A stretch of 64,000 bases of DNA from Fistulifera solaris. Its lineage: Eukaryota > Bacillariophyta > Bacillariophyceae > Naviculales > Stauroneidaceae. The notes under the pieces were generated by a model, which was not told the DNA's origin, made no database searches, and saw nothing but the letters and a program-made list of their open reading frames with translations. The translations under genes and the position numbers were made by a program. The stretch is from positions 1,178,001 to 1,242,000 of the forward strand of contig AP026133.1 of assembly GCA_030295235.1 (NCBI GenBank). Reading direction: 5' to 3'. Within the stretch, counting starts at the first letter, position 1. Every line of letters starts with the position of its first letter. Shown here piece by piece: positions 33,140-43,669 of this stretch.

Positions 33140-35153
33140 ATGACTTCAACAACAAGACGGCGACTGAACGTATTGCCCGCCGATGCGGAAGAGAGAGATT
33201 TGCATCTGCAAGGAACGAAACGACGACGGAAACGAAAGGCGGAGCAACCATTTATCATTCTTGTGTTGCAAGTTGGTACATCCTTGGCTAGTTTTGCATT
33301 TGTATTATATACAACCTACTATTTCCTTGTTCCTTTGATCGAAAATCCGAGTAATCAAAGTCTTACTGTGGAAGACGACGATGTACTACCATTTAAGGAC
33401 ATTCCTTTGCCCATCGCAGAAACAGCGCCGCCGATGCCGATCTTTAATTTGACAGCCGATCGAGATCCTTATACTATCGCGCAACGGTACTTTGTCGAAG
33501 GGGATCCGTTTTGGAAGGCAGCACAAGGATTGCGAACGGAATTCACGGAGCGGTACGGCGGTGAGAATGCGGCGCGTGCTATACTCGAATTAGGAACATC
33601 GACGTTCGACTGGGCAAACGCTGATCACACAGCTTGTCGTATACAAAGAGCCAAAGAAGAAAAGCGGCCTTTTCGAATAGCATTTGGAGGATACTCGGTC
33701 ACGGCAGGACGGGGGAACTTGTTTTCACAATCCTATCCATTTCAAATGGAACACATACTGCATACCTTATTTCAATTACAGGGAGTGGAGCTGAAAGTTC
33801 GGAATGCGGCAATTGGTGGCTGTCCCTCCTTTCCCTATGGATGGTGTTTACCAAACTTCTTAGGGAGTGATGCGGATGTTGTTAGCTGGGATTTTAGCAT
33901 GAATGAAGCCGGAGGAGATCCTTCAGGATTGGAAGCGTACATTCGTCACCTTCTGCAAATGCCTCACAGGCCCAAACTAATCGTCAAAGATACACATATG
34001 GCAACAGAACGTCGCAATTTGTTGCAAAAATATTCTTATTTGATGGTTGACGCGATTGTTATGCATACCGATCCAGCGGCACGGCCGTTTCTAAATCGAA
34101 AAGAAGAATACCGACCGCCGGGGTTTCAAGAATGGAGAAAGTTTGGATCGCCACCAGGTGCTCCAGGACAAGCATTGCATCATCCTGCAGTTCAGGAACA
34201 TACATTCATTGCGTGGATACTAGCCATGCATTTTCTGGAAGCTCTAGAATTACTCGCTGCAGCGGATCACGGAGACTACTTACTGACTTGTCCCGAGACG
34301 GAGGGTGACAAAATCCTGTTACCGCCCCCTGTCTCTGTGAACTTAACAATCAACGACCTGAACACCAGCTCAATTCTCTTTGGATTGCCAGTATCGTCCA
34401 GTGGTGACAAGTGGCGCATGAATCCAGTGCATTGTCGAACCACCTTTGAGCCTATTTTGGACGGTCAATTACATGACATTGTCGAATCCGGAACCACAGC
34501 TGAAGATCTAGATGTGATGCTCCCCAAGTCCAAAATGTTTTACAATAAAGCTTGGGTGCTCGATCTAAGTCCAGGAGAAAAGAAAGCCAAACGGAATTTG
34601 GATCGCTTTGGGGGTCTTGGTTTCCTGGACTCGAAAAAAGGCTTATTATGGCTTGCCAACCTCCGATACCATACGTTTTCTCATTCCCTATGAACCCGAA
34701 CACTCAAAAATCTCTCCAAAGCAGCCTCAATTGGGTGATAAAGCCATCGAATGGTTCCAGGCTGTTGTTTGGTGCGAAGTCAATGAAAAGCGAGAGTCGT
34801 TTACAGCTTGTAATACCGGAAAGGACGTCGATTTTCAAATTGGAGGAGTCAACGTAACAAATGGACGGATGATGGAAGATGCTGGAACGCTTTATCTGGG
34901 CGAAAAGTTGTGCATGCATCTGCCAATTCCAATGAAAGCTAAATTGACCAATCGTAAGCGAATCCGTGAGCAGAGATTGGCAGACGCCGATCACGAAATG
35001 TTTGTCTTTCCATATGGCGATGAAGGCAAGGATGAAATTGTGGGTTTGTTGGTTGAAGCTTCCGTGAACAATATTCGCATCATTCAGCGCGAAGATGCAT
35101 GTTCCGTATCTCACATTGTTTGGGAGCAAACACGACATCCAGAGCAGCGATAG
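33140..35153 (+). CDS. SGNH/GDSL-like type II membrane protein (one apparent frameshift)
   Basis: A predicted Golgi or ER membrane protein with an SGNH-hydrolase-like lumenal domain, of a kind I associate with diatom uncharacterised families. The N-terminus is basic (TKRRRKRKAEQ), then one membrane helix (FIILVLQVGTSLASFAFVLY). The lumenal part has GGYSVTAGRGN in place of the GDSL block, NAAIGGCPSFPYGWC with the block II Gly, SWDFSMNEAG with the block III Asn, and HHPAVQEHTF in the position of the block V His. An esterase or transferase activity is inferred only. The frame changes at the A6 run 34634-34639. One A fewer joins FLDSKK to AYYGLPTSDTIRFLIPYE and gives 670 residues ending HPEQR at 35153. 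Confidence 0.72.
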
Positions 35154-35610
35154 GTTGCCTTTTCGCCGTCTGCACAATTATGGACTAAACAGCGTCTTTG
35201 TGTACAACGAAGACCGCTTCAGATCGTTATTGTCAGCAGCATAGTGGAGTGTTATTGCTTGAAGGTGCTGCAACAACGATTCGTCGTTCCAGTGCTAAGC
35301 CTAAAAAGGGCGGCCAAGCGAGACACAATCTCCTAATTATTCACGTGCATAAGCCATGGCACTCATGATATGAATATGTCAGTATATGTCCCTGATCTGA
35401 TTGGTAAACGGGAGCCCATTTTCGTGGCGATAGCATTGAATGCATCGTTTATTCATGCGAAATGGATCGAATGCCTTTGTGTTGGCCTAGACTAAGAAAC
35501 AGCTCTCCTCTTTGTGTGAAACTGAGACTATGAAACAGCTCTCCCTGTGTATTTGCACTAGAATAAAAGACGAATTTTACAATTAAAAGTATTACAAGCG
35601 CGCTGAAATA
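35154..35610. other. Convergent 3' intergenic region
   Basis: About 450 bp between the converging SGNH and SNF5 genes. It holds an imperfect direct repeat (GAAACAGCTCTCC twice, near 35498 and 35533). No gene seen. Confidence 0.45.
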
Positions 35611-36401
35611 TCAATCCTTGCTTGTATTAGTCACAATTGCCAAATGAGCCAGATTGCTTTGCTGAACCTTTGGTTCTATGGACCAAGCTGTTGTAGTAGC
35701 CGGTCCAATGGGAATTGCGGTATCATCTCGATTTCCTCCATCTTCTACCGTCAAACCGAGAATTTGCTCCGTAATATTGATAGCCAACTCTTGAACTGCT
35801 TCCGGTGGTAAGTTCAAATCATTCCCTATGGATTTAGCCATCATCAACGGATCCATATCGACAGAAGGATCCCATTCAAAGTCGTCGTGAATGCGATACC
35901 CGTTGAGTTCCATGCGGATACGAATGGGGATTAGTTTTGAGGCGTGAACTGTTTGTGTTTCATCATTTTCTTCTTCTTCTTCTTCTTCTTCTTCTTCTTC
36001 TTCTTCTTCTTCTTCTTCTTCCGCCTCTTTTTGATCTAGCGATTTTGTTGTATGAGTTCTTTTTAATTTCTTTTTAGAGGGCTCTGACACAGACTCAAGA
36101 AATGCTGCATATAATTGCTCGAAAATACATTTTTGAATCTTTTCTACCATTTCCCATGACCACAAATCCATTCGTCCTGTAAAGTGACGCACTGTTCTTC
36201 CCATACCTATGACTTCCGCATCACCTAGAATAGATTTCGCCAAGTACAAGGCATTCTCTGACAGCGATTCTTCGAGTCGATGAGGTTCGAGGGCAGCGGC
36301 AACACATTTCGATCAAATAGTAACGTATCGACGATGCGGAGCTTTGATTCATCTTCCGACGTGACGTCTACTCGAATGGGAATGTATTTTTGATGTAGCA
36401 T
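35611..36401 (-). CDS. SNF5/SMARCB1-family chromatin-remodelling subunit (5' end unresolved, one apparent frameshift)
   Basis: Core subunit of SWI/SNF chromatin-remodelling complexes, nuclear. Two SNF5 repeat-like segments are visible. The first is YIPIRVDVTSEDESKLRIVD near the start. The second is LIPIRIRMELNGYRIHDDFE, with WDPSVDMDPLMMAKSIGNDL after it. They are separated by a helical part and a run of about 18 Glu coded by a TTC-strand microsatellite (35968-36021). The frame breaks around 36287-36293: one missing base joins LPLPS to EPHRLEESL, giving about 263 residues. A polypyrimidine tract ending in tttcag (36402-36407) right before ATG 36401 suggests an upstream exon, so the true N-terminus may lie beyond it. 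Confidence 0.75.
35968..36021. repeat. (TTC)n microsatellite inside a coding region
   Basis: About 18 tandem TTC units encoding poly-Glu in the SNF5-family protein on the minus strand. Triplet unit, so length changes keep the frame. Confidence 0.9.
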
Positions 36402-37466
36402 ACTGAAAATGATGATGATAATGAATAGTAGAGATAGTAAGAATAGACAACGTACAAGGTACTTGCACTAGAAATAAAGACTCAACATCGCTGTTTGATG
36501 TGCTGCCGTGATGAACGTTGTGCGAAATCAAATAAAAATTGACGGACGACGGGCGGGCGCAGCGAACTTTTCACGCACGCGCGCGCGGTCGGCGGCAAAT
36601 AAAAACTACTACGTAGTACGTAATAATTTTGGGAAAACTATTTTCGGATACAGCGCGAAAGATCCAAGACTCCTCCTCCTCGATAAACGATCTTCATTTT
36701 TCGCAAAGCCTCGCTGAATATGTGATGGCAGTATTTTTCAAGGGGGTAAGTCTTCCAAGTCGACCTTCCTGCCTGCTGTTATACCTCTCCGAATCATCTG
36801 CTTGTTGTAGACTCTTTGACAAGCTCTCGTTGGTGTTAGTGTTAGCATTGGTGTCATCATTGTATTGATTTCATCTTTCCTTCTTGATCAATATTTCGTT
36901 CCTGCAAACAAGAAGATTGAAGGAGATCAAAAGCAACCCCTTGCCTTTAACCCCTCGCAATTTCGAGCCCGGAACACCTTCTCTAGGAGCGTTCCCGCAA
37001 CTCCGCCGGCTCCATCTGAAGGTGTTGTCAGCCAACAGACTCCGCGTCAACCCGTTGAGTCTGTGGAGCGTGATACTTAGGTATCTGTCACGCGCAAGGA
37101 ACGTCGCACGTCGCGACAATTGGAGGGTCGTAAAAACCCGTCCGGTTGCATCTTCAGCACCCCGGTAACTCGTAAAGTGTTAGCGGATCTTCCATTTGAT
37201 TGTATGCAACAAAAGAAATGCGGTTCGAGAGACGTTGAATGGCTCCCGAATGCAGACATATACGGTCCCGTATTGTATTGATGTCACATAAAGAATGGAT
37301 TAGACGTTGTTGACTTACCGAGAAAACAAGCGCAAAACAGAACTCTGTCGAAATATTCACCATTGCAAGCTAGTCGAGCGACAACAATCAAGCCAGCCAT
37401 TCATTATCACACAACATCGATTGGCATCACTACATCTTTTCCATTTTGTTTTGTTGATCGTTATTT
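36402..37466. other. Intergenic region with a possible small split gene
   Basis: About 1.06 kb. On the + strand an open frame from about 36900 (FVPANKKIEGDQKQPLAFNP, then RARNTFSRSVPATPPAPSEG) runs to a TAG at 37078 and continues in the same frame to 37281 (RKERRTSRQLEGRKNPSGCI, LADLPFDCMQQKKCG). A GTAAGT donor at 36746 follows MAVFFKG. This could be a small spliced gene with one in-frame stop, a pseudogene or chance. No family recognised. Confidence 0.28.
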
Positions 37467-38270
37467 CTAGATTCTACTTTGCGAGACAACTCGTTTCTCC
37501 GCTTTCACTGGCACAAGATCCACTTCCGCTAGCATCAGTTTGTTCTCCTCCTCTAATATAGATAATTGATAACGTCGTAACTCGCAATTTTCGAATCGTG
37601 CGTCAACTTGTCGATTCACGGTCGTGATTTGCCGTTTGTCGCGCAAAACAATGTTGTCGTGCGCTAATGTGTAATGCAGAATCCCTCCATGACAAACCAA
37701 CAAGAGAGACCGCACTGGAAGAGTCGTTAACCACTGAAAGCCCGCCACGCCTCGTTGTTGACAGCTTTCCACCGTCTCTAATTCCGTAGCGACCCAACTA
37801 TCATCGTGATTCGATTGCAGATTGTCAAACGACCATTCGGGGTATAATTTTTGTAATTCACTCTTGTTGCGTCGCTTGGCATTCAGCAATTTGCCATTGA
37901 TTTCCCGGAAATTTTCGTACACGACACGTTTCGCGGTCGTTGTTGTTGGCGGGGCCACTAAATTGGCAGTATCGAGACATCGACTCAACGGTGAACTAAT
38001 CACCATTTCAACACCCGAAAGCAAGTGCTGGTACTGTTTTCCGACACTAGCTCCTTGCTCTGTGCCTAGTTCGGTCAGCGGACTGTCATGTGAATCATCT
38101 AAACGCATCCATTCCAGAAATTCTTCAAACGAACAGCCCGCTTGTTTCGCGGCTTCTGCTCGTGGATTGTGTGTCGCCTGACCGTGTCGAACAATAAAGA
38201 GCTCCTGAAAGGCCGCAGGTCGTGATAGAACCATTGTGATTGTGAAAAGAGTCAGTTGAATCGAAAACAT
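37467..38270 (-). CDS. Histidine phosphatase (phosphoglycerate mutase-like) family protein
   Basis: A 267-residue intact single exon of the histidine phosphatase superfamily. The catalytic motif LFIVRHGQATHN holds the phospho-accepting His (RHG). SPLSRCLDTANLV supplies the second Arg, EINGKLLNAKRRNKSEL follows the acidic position, and LLLVCHGGILHY carries the second catalytic His. Plants and algae use related proteins on sugar phosphates or other small phosphates; the substrate here is unknown. ATG 38270 gives a short hydrophobic lead (MFSIQLTLFTITM). A second Met at 38234 (MVLSRPAAFQ) would give a cytosolic protein and is equally possible. The C-terminal part is rich in Glu/Arg. Confidence 0.85.
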   Translation of the reverse strand: MFSIQLTLFTITMVLSRPAAFQELFIVRHGQATHNPRAEAAKQAGCSFEEFLEWMRLDDSHDSPLTELGTEQGASVGKQYQHLLSGVEMVISSPLSRCLDTANLVAPPTTTTAKRVVYENFREINGKLLNAKRRNKSELQKLYPEWSFDNLQSNHDDSWVATELETVESCQQRGVAGFQWLTTLPVRSLLLVCHGGILHYTLAHDNIVLRDKRQITTVNRQVDARFENCELRRYQLSILEEENKLMLAEVDLVPVKAEKRVVSQSRI

Positions 38271-38415
38271 ATATGAAATGGTGGTAGTAATAACATCGTT
38301 GTTATTATTTTGTTATGTGGATGTAGGATGTAGGGTGGATGCGATGAGATGGTGTGCAGATTGCAGATGCGATGACGAAGCGCAATGCGGTGAAGCGTAC
38401 TTGTACTTGTAATTG

Positions 38416-38458
38416 TACTCCGTAAAGGAAAGATACAAGTATAGAGTACGGAGTAATA
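38416..38458. repeat. TACTCCGTA ... TACGGAGTA inverted pair
   Basis: TACTCCGTA at about 38416 and TACGGAGTA at about 38447 form a short inverted repeat around an A-rich loop, between two divergent-side genes. The same 9-mer recurs singly in other gaps of this window. Confidence 0.4.
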
Positions 38459-38611
38459 ATCATCGTCCGTGTGGCGGTACGACAACAAAACTAAGGGGAT
38501 TCATATTCTACGAACATGAATCAATTCAAATATTTACATGGAGTCGTATGAAAACAGATTCCTTCTTCAGCTCACGCACTTTCTTTCCGATTCACTATAA
38601 TCTGATTGCGC

Positions 38612-40043
38612 TTACGTTTGCGAGTTCATGGCCCTCAGCAATTGCCACATAAGAATGCCACCTGTAACACTAACATTCAAGGAGTCTACACCTTCGGTAG
38701 TCACAGCGCTTCCATCAATTCTTACAAACTCGGTGCATGCTTTCGACACGAGCGTTCGTAGTCCATGTCCCTCCGATCCTAGTACCAATATGGTTGGCTC
38801 GTTCGATACGGGGAGTTGTTCCAAATTGTACATGACGGCGTCATTCGTCGGGACCGCAGAAGCACCAATGATACGAAATCCATCTTCTCGTGCATTCGCC
38901 AAGGTTCTCGGTAGATTGCTCGTACTATACACGACATCGAGAAGTTCCAATGCGCCCGCACTGGCGGCACTCACGACCGGTGACGGAGGTGCCGAGTTCT
39001 TCGCACACACCACGAGACCAATCTTGGATCCTCCTAGAAAGTATGCCGAACGGATCAAGGCACCGAGATTTTGTGGATCCACAACTTCATCTAGCACCAA
39101 CCAAAAATTAGGTGTATCGTCGTCATTGGGTGTTGCTGGGAACGGTATCCGAGAAATCGATTCAAAGTACAACTTGCCGCACCGCAGTACATACCCTTGA
39201 TGAGGTCGATCACTGGAAAGTGTGTTAAGGACACCTTTATCAACATACGCGACGGGGAGACCACGTGATTTGGCCAGTCCCAACACTTCTTCAGCTTGAG
39301 ACTGCTTGTCACCCGATCGGTTCGTAGTACCCTTTTGTTCTTGCACAAACAACCAAGGGCTGAATTGTGCTTCTGGCTTGCGCTCACGCTGTAATAGTTC
39401 GTGTTGTGCCTCATCGCCTTCTAGTAAATTAATGTCAATCATATCTTCCGGACGAGTAAAATCCCTCTTTCCGGCTCGCAAGGCATTCAACACAGGCGCC
39501 AATCCGTACAAATGAACGAATCCGGCACCTTCCAGTGCTCTCATATTAATTCTGCGGTCGTTATTGAGTTTGATCGATTCCTGGTTGTTGTCATAATTGC
39601 TGCGTCGACTCTTTCCGTAAGGCGATCTTTCGTTTCGTCCAGAATTGTAATTATTCTTGGGACCGCCGCGTCGTTCGGATTGTCGATTCTGTCGCTGCGG
39701 GGAGGAGTACGTCGAAGATGACGTTGAGGAAAAAGAAGAAATTGAAGGAGTAGATTCAAAAGGATCCCAATCATCCCATCCATTCGACGCAGCTGATTTT
39801 TTGTGAGCGTCGATCGCTATTTCGGTCGACGTTGTCATCGTCATCGTTATTGTAATCATTATCTTCTCTTCTTTGTCGCATCGTTCTTCCTTTGTTGTCT
39901 ACATGGACCTGTAATTTACTAAGAATAGAAGCCGTACTGCGATATTCGCGTTGCACAATCCGTGGCAGTACCAGCGATGATACCCAGATTTTCGAATGAA
40001 ACATGACGATCAAGAAAGAAGAAACAATTGCAACGAATTTCAT
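38612..40043 (-). CDS. TrmH/SpoU-family RNA 2'-O-methyltransferase (MRM1-like), one apparent frameshift
   Basis: Transfers a methyl group from SAM to a ribose 2'-OH in rRNA or tRNA. The C-terminal knotted SPOUT domain is clear: LVLDEVVDPQNLGALIRSAY (motif 1), PTILVLGSEGHGL (motif 2) and SLNVSVTGGILMWQLL (motif 3). Ahead of it is a substrate-binding domain (FVHLYGLAPVLNALRAGKRD, GLPVAYVDKGVLNTLSSDRP) as in the mitochondrial/bacterial 23S Gm2251 enzymes. The N-terminal 90 residues are Ser/Asn/Arg-rich. An upstream segment in another frame starts MKFVAIVSSFLIVMFHSK, a signal-like leader that suggests organelle import. One A fewer in the A6 run (39797-39802) joins it in frame, giving 476 residues. 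Without it, translation would begin near 39859. Confidence 0.86.
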
Positions 40044-40686
40044 CCTATCGTTTGAGCGACACACTTAATTCCGAGCTTGCGATAAGAAGAAACCTTGCAA
40101 TCTTTGAACTTCCTTCTTTATTAGTAATTGAAAGGGAAAAGTGCTCTCTTTGTTTCGAAGAAATGGCTGATGATCTGATGAAACGTTTCCTTGAAATGAA
40201 AAATTGATGGACCCCATTGGTTCGCGGATCCAGATCAGTCGTGGTTACGTAGTATATAGATCGAGTGCCGTCTGGACAAAACATGAGCTTACAGTAGACT
40301 AGGACAACAGCGATCCGCAAGGTTAAAATGGACAACAATAATTGTAAATTGCGTTGCAAATACAAATTAATGTGATAGCATCATAAATACAACAGATCTG
40401 GGTGATCTAGTTGCAGAATAAGCGAAGATCTTGTGAGATATGCGATCCGTAATTAGTCGTCGTAGGTTCATAAGAAAAAATGTAGTAAATTTACAACGTA
40501 TCGCCCTGTCTCTCCCCATCTTTAAAATCAATTGTTATCTTCTTTCAAATTATCAATTGAATCGCATTCGAAGAAAATGGCAAAAGTATTCGTTGACCTG
40601 CCAGACTAAGAATTGCCATTAAAGGAAAAATATCGTTTTACTATCTTTAAAAATCATCGTACTGCATCACCTTCTATACACATCGC
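40044..40686. other. Intergenic, no gene seen
   Basis: About 640 bp between two minus-strand genes: the promoter of the methyltransferase and the 3' flank of glutamine synthetase. AT-rich, no supported coding. Confidence 0.45.
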
Positions 40687-43000
40687 TTACTCAAAATCAT
40701 CGTAATCGGGGCCAGAGGGGTGAGTGTGTGAGTCAAGGAAGAGAAGCTCCTTGTAAGTGGCCAATGTCCAATACTCGGCGGGGCATACTTCCTCGGCATC
40801 GTCACAAACATCACGAATGTCGACCATGGTCTCCAAACGCAAGACACGAGCCAATTTAGCCTTTTCGTAAGCATCTTCTACGGCATGAATCTTGGCCAAT
40901 TCAGCCTTGAGCTTGGGGACGGAATCTTGCAATTCCTTCAAAGGACCGACACCAGCCTTCTTGATGGCGGGGATGATGTGGTGGTTCAACATATCGATTA
41001 GTGTAAGGGCTTCCATCTCGACAGTTCCAGTGTAGTGACTGTGCAGGATATCTCGGCGACTCTCCAATTCAGGCTTGGTCAGAACGCCCATCTTCTCAAA
41101 TAGAGCAACATTCTTGTCGGAAGTCAACTGCTTCACGGCTTCGACACCCGAGTCAATTCGCCACACACCACGATCAGTCAACATTTGCTGGTTGTCCAAA
41201 TCATAGTTGTTGCCATTGAAGATGACCTTCCAGTGCTTGTTCAGAGCATCGATGGCAATCTGCTTAGGGTCGGCGCCGGCCTCAATCTTGTCGGCGAATT
41301 CGGCGAACTTTTCGGCGGTAATGGTGTTAAGAACCGTGTTGACCAACGAGACGTTTTGCGAGGAACCGACAGCACGGAACTCGAAACGAGAACCACCATA
41401 GGGGAACGGAGAAGTACGGTTGCGATCTTCAGCAGGGACTTCAAAGGGAACAACCTCGCGTGTACCTAGATCGAGTGTCTTCTTGGCGGGCTCGTATTTG
41501 ACGTCACTTCCGTTCTTGAATGCTTCCAAATAGTTGGTCATGTCTTCACCCAAATAAGCCGAGACAATGGCGGGAGGCGCCTCACAGGCACCGAGACGGA
41601 AATCATTTCCGGGTGACGAAATGGCTGCACGCATCAAGTCACCATGCTGATCGACAGCGGCAATAATGGCCGCCATGACAACGGGAAAGGCGGCACTGTT
41701 TCCGGATGCCTTGGTGAGGCTATCGGGGTCCAACAAGTTGACACCATCTCGTGTAGCAACGGACCAGTTGTTGTGCTTTCCGGATCCATTGATGCCATCG
41801 AATGGCTTTTCCTGCATGAGGGCGGCCAAACCATGCTTGACGGCAACTTCTTCGATGATTTGCATGACCATCAAGTTCTGATCGATTTGTGTCGTGTTGG
41901 TTCCGTAGAGAGGAGCGAATTCAAACTGGTTGGGGGCGACTTCGCGGTGGCGTGTCTTGAGAGGGATACCGATGCGCCAGCACTCGTCCTGGATTTCTTG
42001 CATGCAGGCCAAGGCCGCCGTCGAAGTGGAAAGCGGAGCCATGTAGTGATCGCACAACTCTTGACCACGGGGAGCGTCCTTTCCGATGACGGTACGTCCC
42101 GTCATTTGCAAATCGGGGCGTCGGTAGTACTGCTCACGGGGAATGAGGAAGATTTCCTGTTCGAGACCAATGTTGGTGCAGACACCCGAAGACGTATCCA
42201 AGCCCAAGAGTTTGAGAAGACGACTACCCTGCTTGTCGAGCGCGGCGTTGGCACGGAGGAGAGGTGTCTTTTCATCCAAAGCGGCACCGTAGTAGGAAAC
42301 GAAGACGGAGGGAATGAAGATGGTATCTCCTCGAAGGAAGATGGGCGACGACGTGTCGACGGCAATGTATCCTCCAGCCTGATGGGTTCCTCGGAGACCA
42401 CCGTTGGGGTAGGACGAACCGTCGGTTTCACCCTTAATAAGAGTCTTTCCCTTGAAGTCCTTAACGACTTCGTTATCCTTGTTGAACTGGAGCATCATGT
42501 TGTGAACTTGACCGGTTTGACCGTGTCGAACACCGGATGCACCCATTGGCTGAAACCAGTGGCAGTAGACGTTGGCTCCATTGTCGAGGGCCCTACAGAA
42601 AACGAGTAATTGAGGTAAGTGAGAAATGAAGAAGAGTCCAGTGAGAGTCGAGTGAGATACTTGATCAAAGTGCAGATGATTCAACGGTCGAATCTTTTCT
42701 CTTCAAAAGTTCGACGACAACGACGAAGACGACGACCGCCGATGCCTTTCTTCTTCAAACGACTTACCAATCAAAGACAGCATTCGCAACAACATCCGAA
42801 TGAGTCGCAACCCAGGTAGGATCCTTCAAGATAGCTCCCGAAGCGCCGTGTTTCTTCAAGTACTCATCGGCAACTTTACCCGTGAAGACGTTTTTGCCGT
42901 AATCTTCAAATTGAGGCAAAGCCGCAAAGGCTCGGCGAGCGACGGCGTAGTGAATGTTCGATGTACGAGAGAGTTGACGAGCAGCGTTGCGTAAGAACAT
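40687..43000 (-). CDS. GSIII (glnN): Glutamine synthetase type III, mitochondrial (two exons)
   Basis: Makes glutamine from glutamate, ammonium and ATP. The 712-residue length and the signature GNDFRLGACEAPPAIVSAYL are those of GSIII, not the plastid GSII. In diatoms GSIII is placed in mitochondria, where it recovers ammonium from photorespiration and the urea cycle. The N-terminus (MFLRNAARQLSRTSNIHYAV) fits a mitochondrial presequence. Exon 1 (42768-43000) ends in NAVFDW. A 175-bp intron (42593-42767) splits the Trp codon, and exon 2 (40687-42592) continues ALDNGANVYCHWFQPMGASG. Metal- and glutamate-binding stretches are present (NIGLEQEIFLI, RHREVAPNQFEFAP, DGINGSGKHNNWS, SRFEFRAVGSS). No frame problems. 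Confidence 0.97.
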
Positions 43001-43669
43001 GATTGTGTGTGTCTTTTGTGCTTGTATCGAGGTCTTCTTACTTCAATAAGCCTCTTTCACGAGAGCAAATGAATGGGTGCAAATGGAAAAGCAAGTGATC
43101 TTCAAGATCTCTCTCTCGCTCTGTCTTCATCACTCGTTCTTCGTCGTGGTGGGCCTTGTTGTTCGCTTTTTGCGGAATTTTTCGTCGGTGGATCGGTGGA
43201 TCTTTCTTCGTTACTATGGCTCCGAAAGCGAACGAGAAGGCGATGCGGTTCTTGTCTATATCATCGAACTGTATCATCAAGTACCGTTTCTGACCTGCAA
43301 AGCGCAGTTCTGACATTCACCGCTCCGCGTGTCCTTCAAACTTCCGGAAGATCGAACGGAAGTTGATTTTGTGAGGATGCCACAAGCCGAACACGGACTG
43401 GCTACATAACAAGCGTATAGTGGTCTTGCCGCTTGACCATTGTCTGCTTGTCAGACAATAACAGACATGCTTTGCAGGTGCACGGGCGGGTTTTTTCGCG
43501 TTTGCGCGTAAAGGTAAAATAGGAGTAATAATTGAGTCATGAGTTGTTGAAGATGTTGTATTCCTTTATTGTTCCTTCCTTCCTTCCTTCATTCATTATC
43601 ATTAATATCATTCTTTCCATCACCGTTTAGAATGAATCAAAAGAAGAAGGACGCGGTGAAGCAACAAGA
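43001..43669. other. Divergent promoter region between GSIII and a plastid flavoprotein
   Basis: About 670 bp between head-to-head genes. Contains TTCCTTCCTTCCTTC near 43578 and a pair of GTCTGCTTGTCAGACAATAACAGAC-type inverted repeats near 43441-43467. An upstream ATG at 43632 opens a short frame overlapping the next start. Confidence 0.45.

Noticed and set aside
41644-42609. Plus-strand 321-codon open frame opposite glutamine synthetase
   Set aside because: Antisense shadow of the highly constrained GSIII coding sequence.
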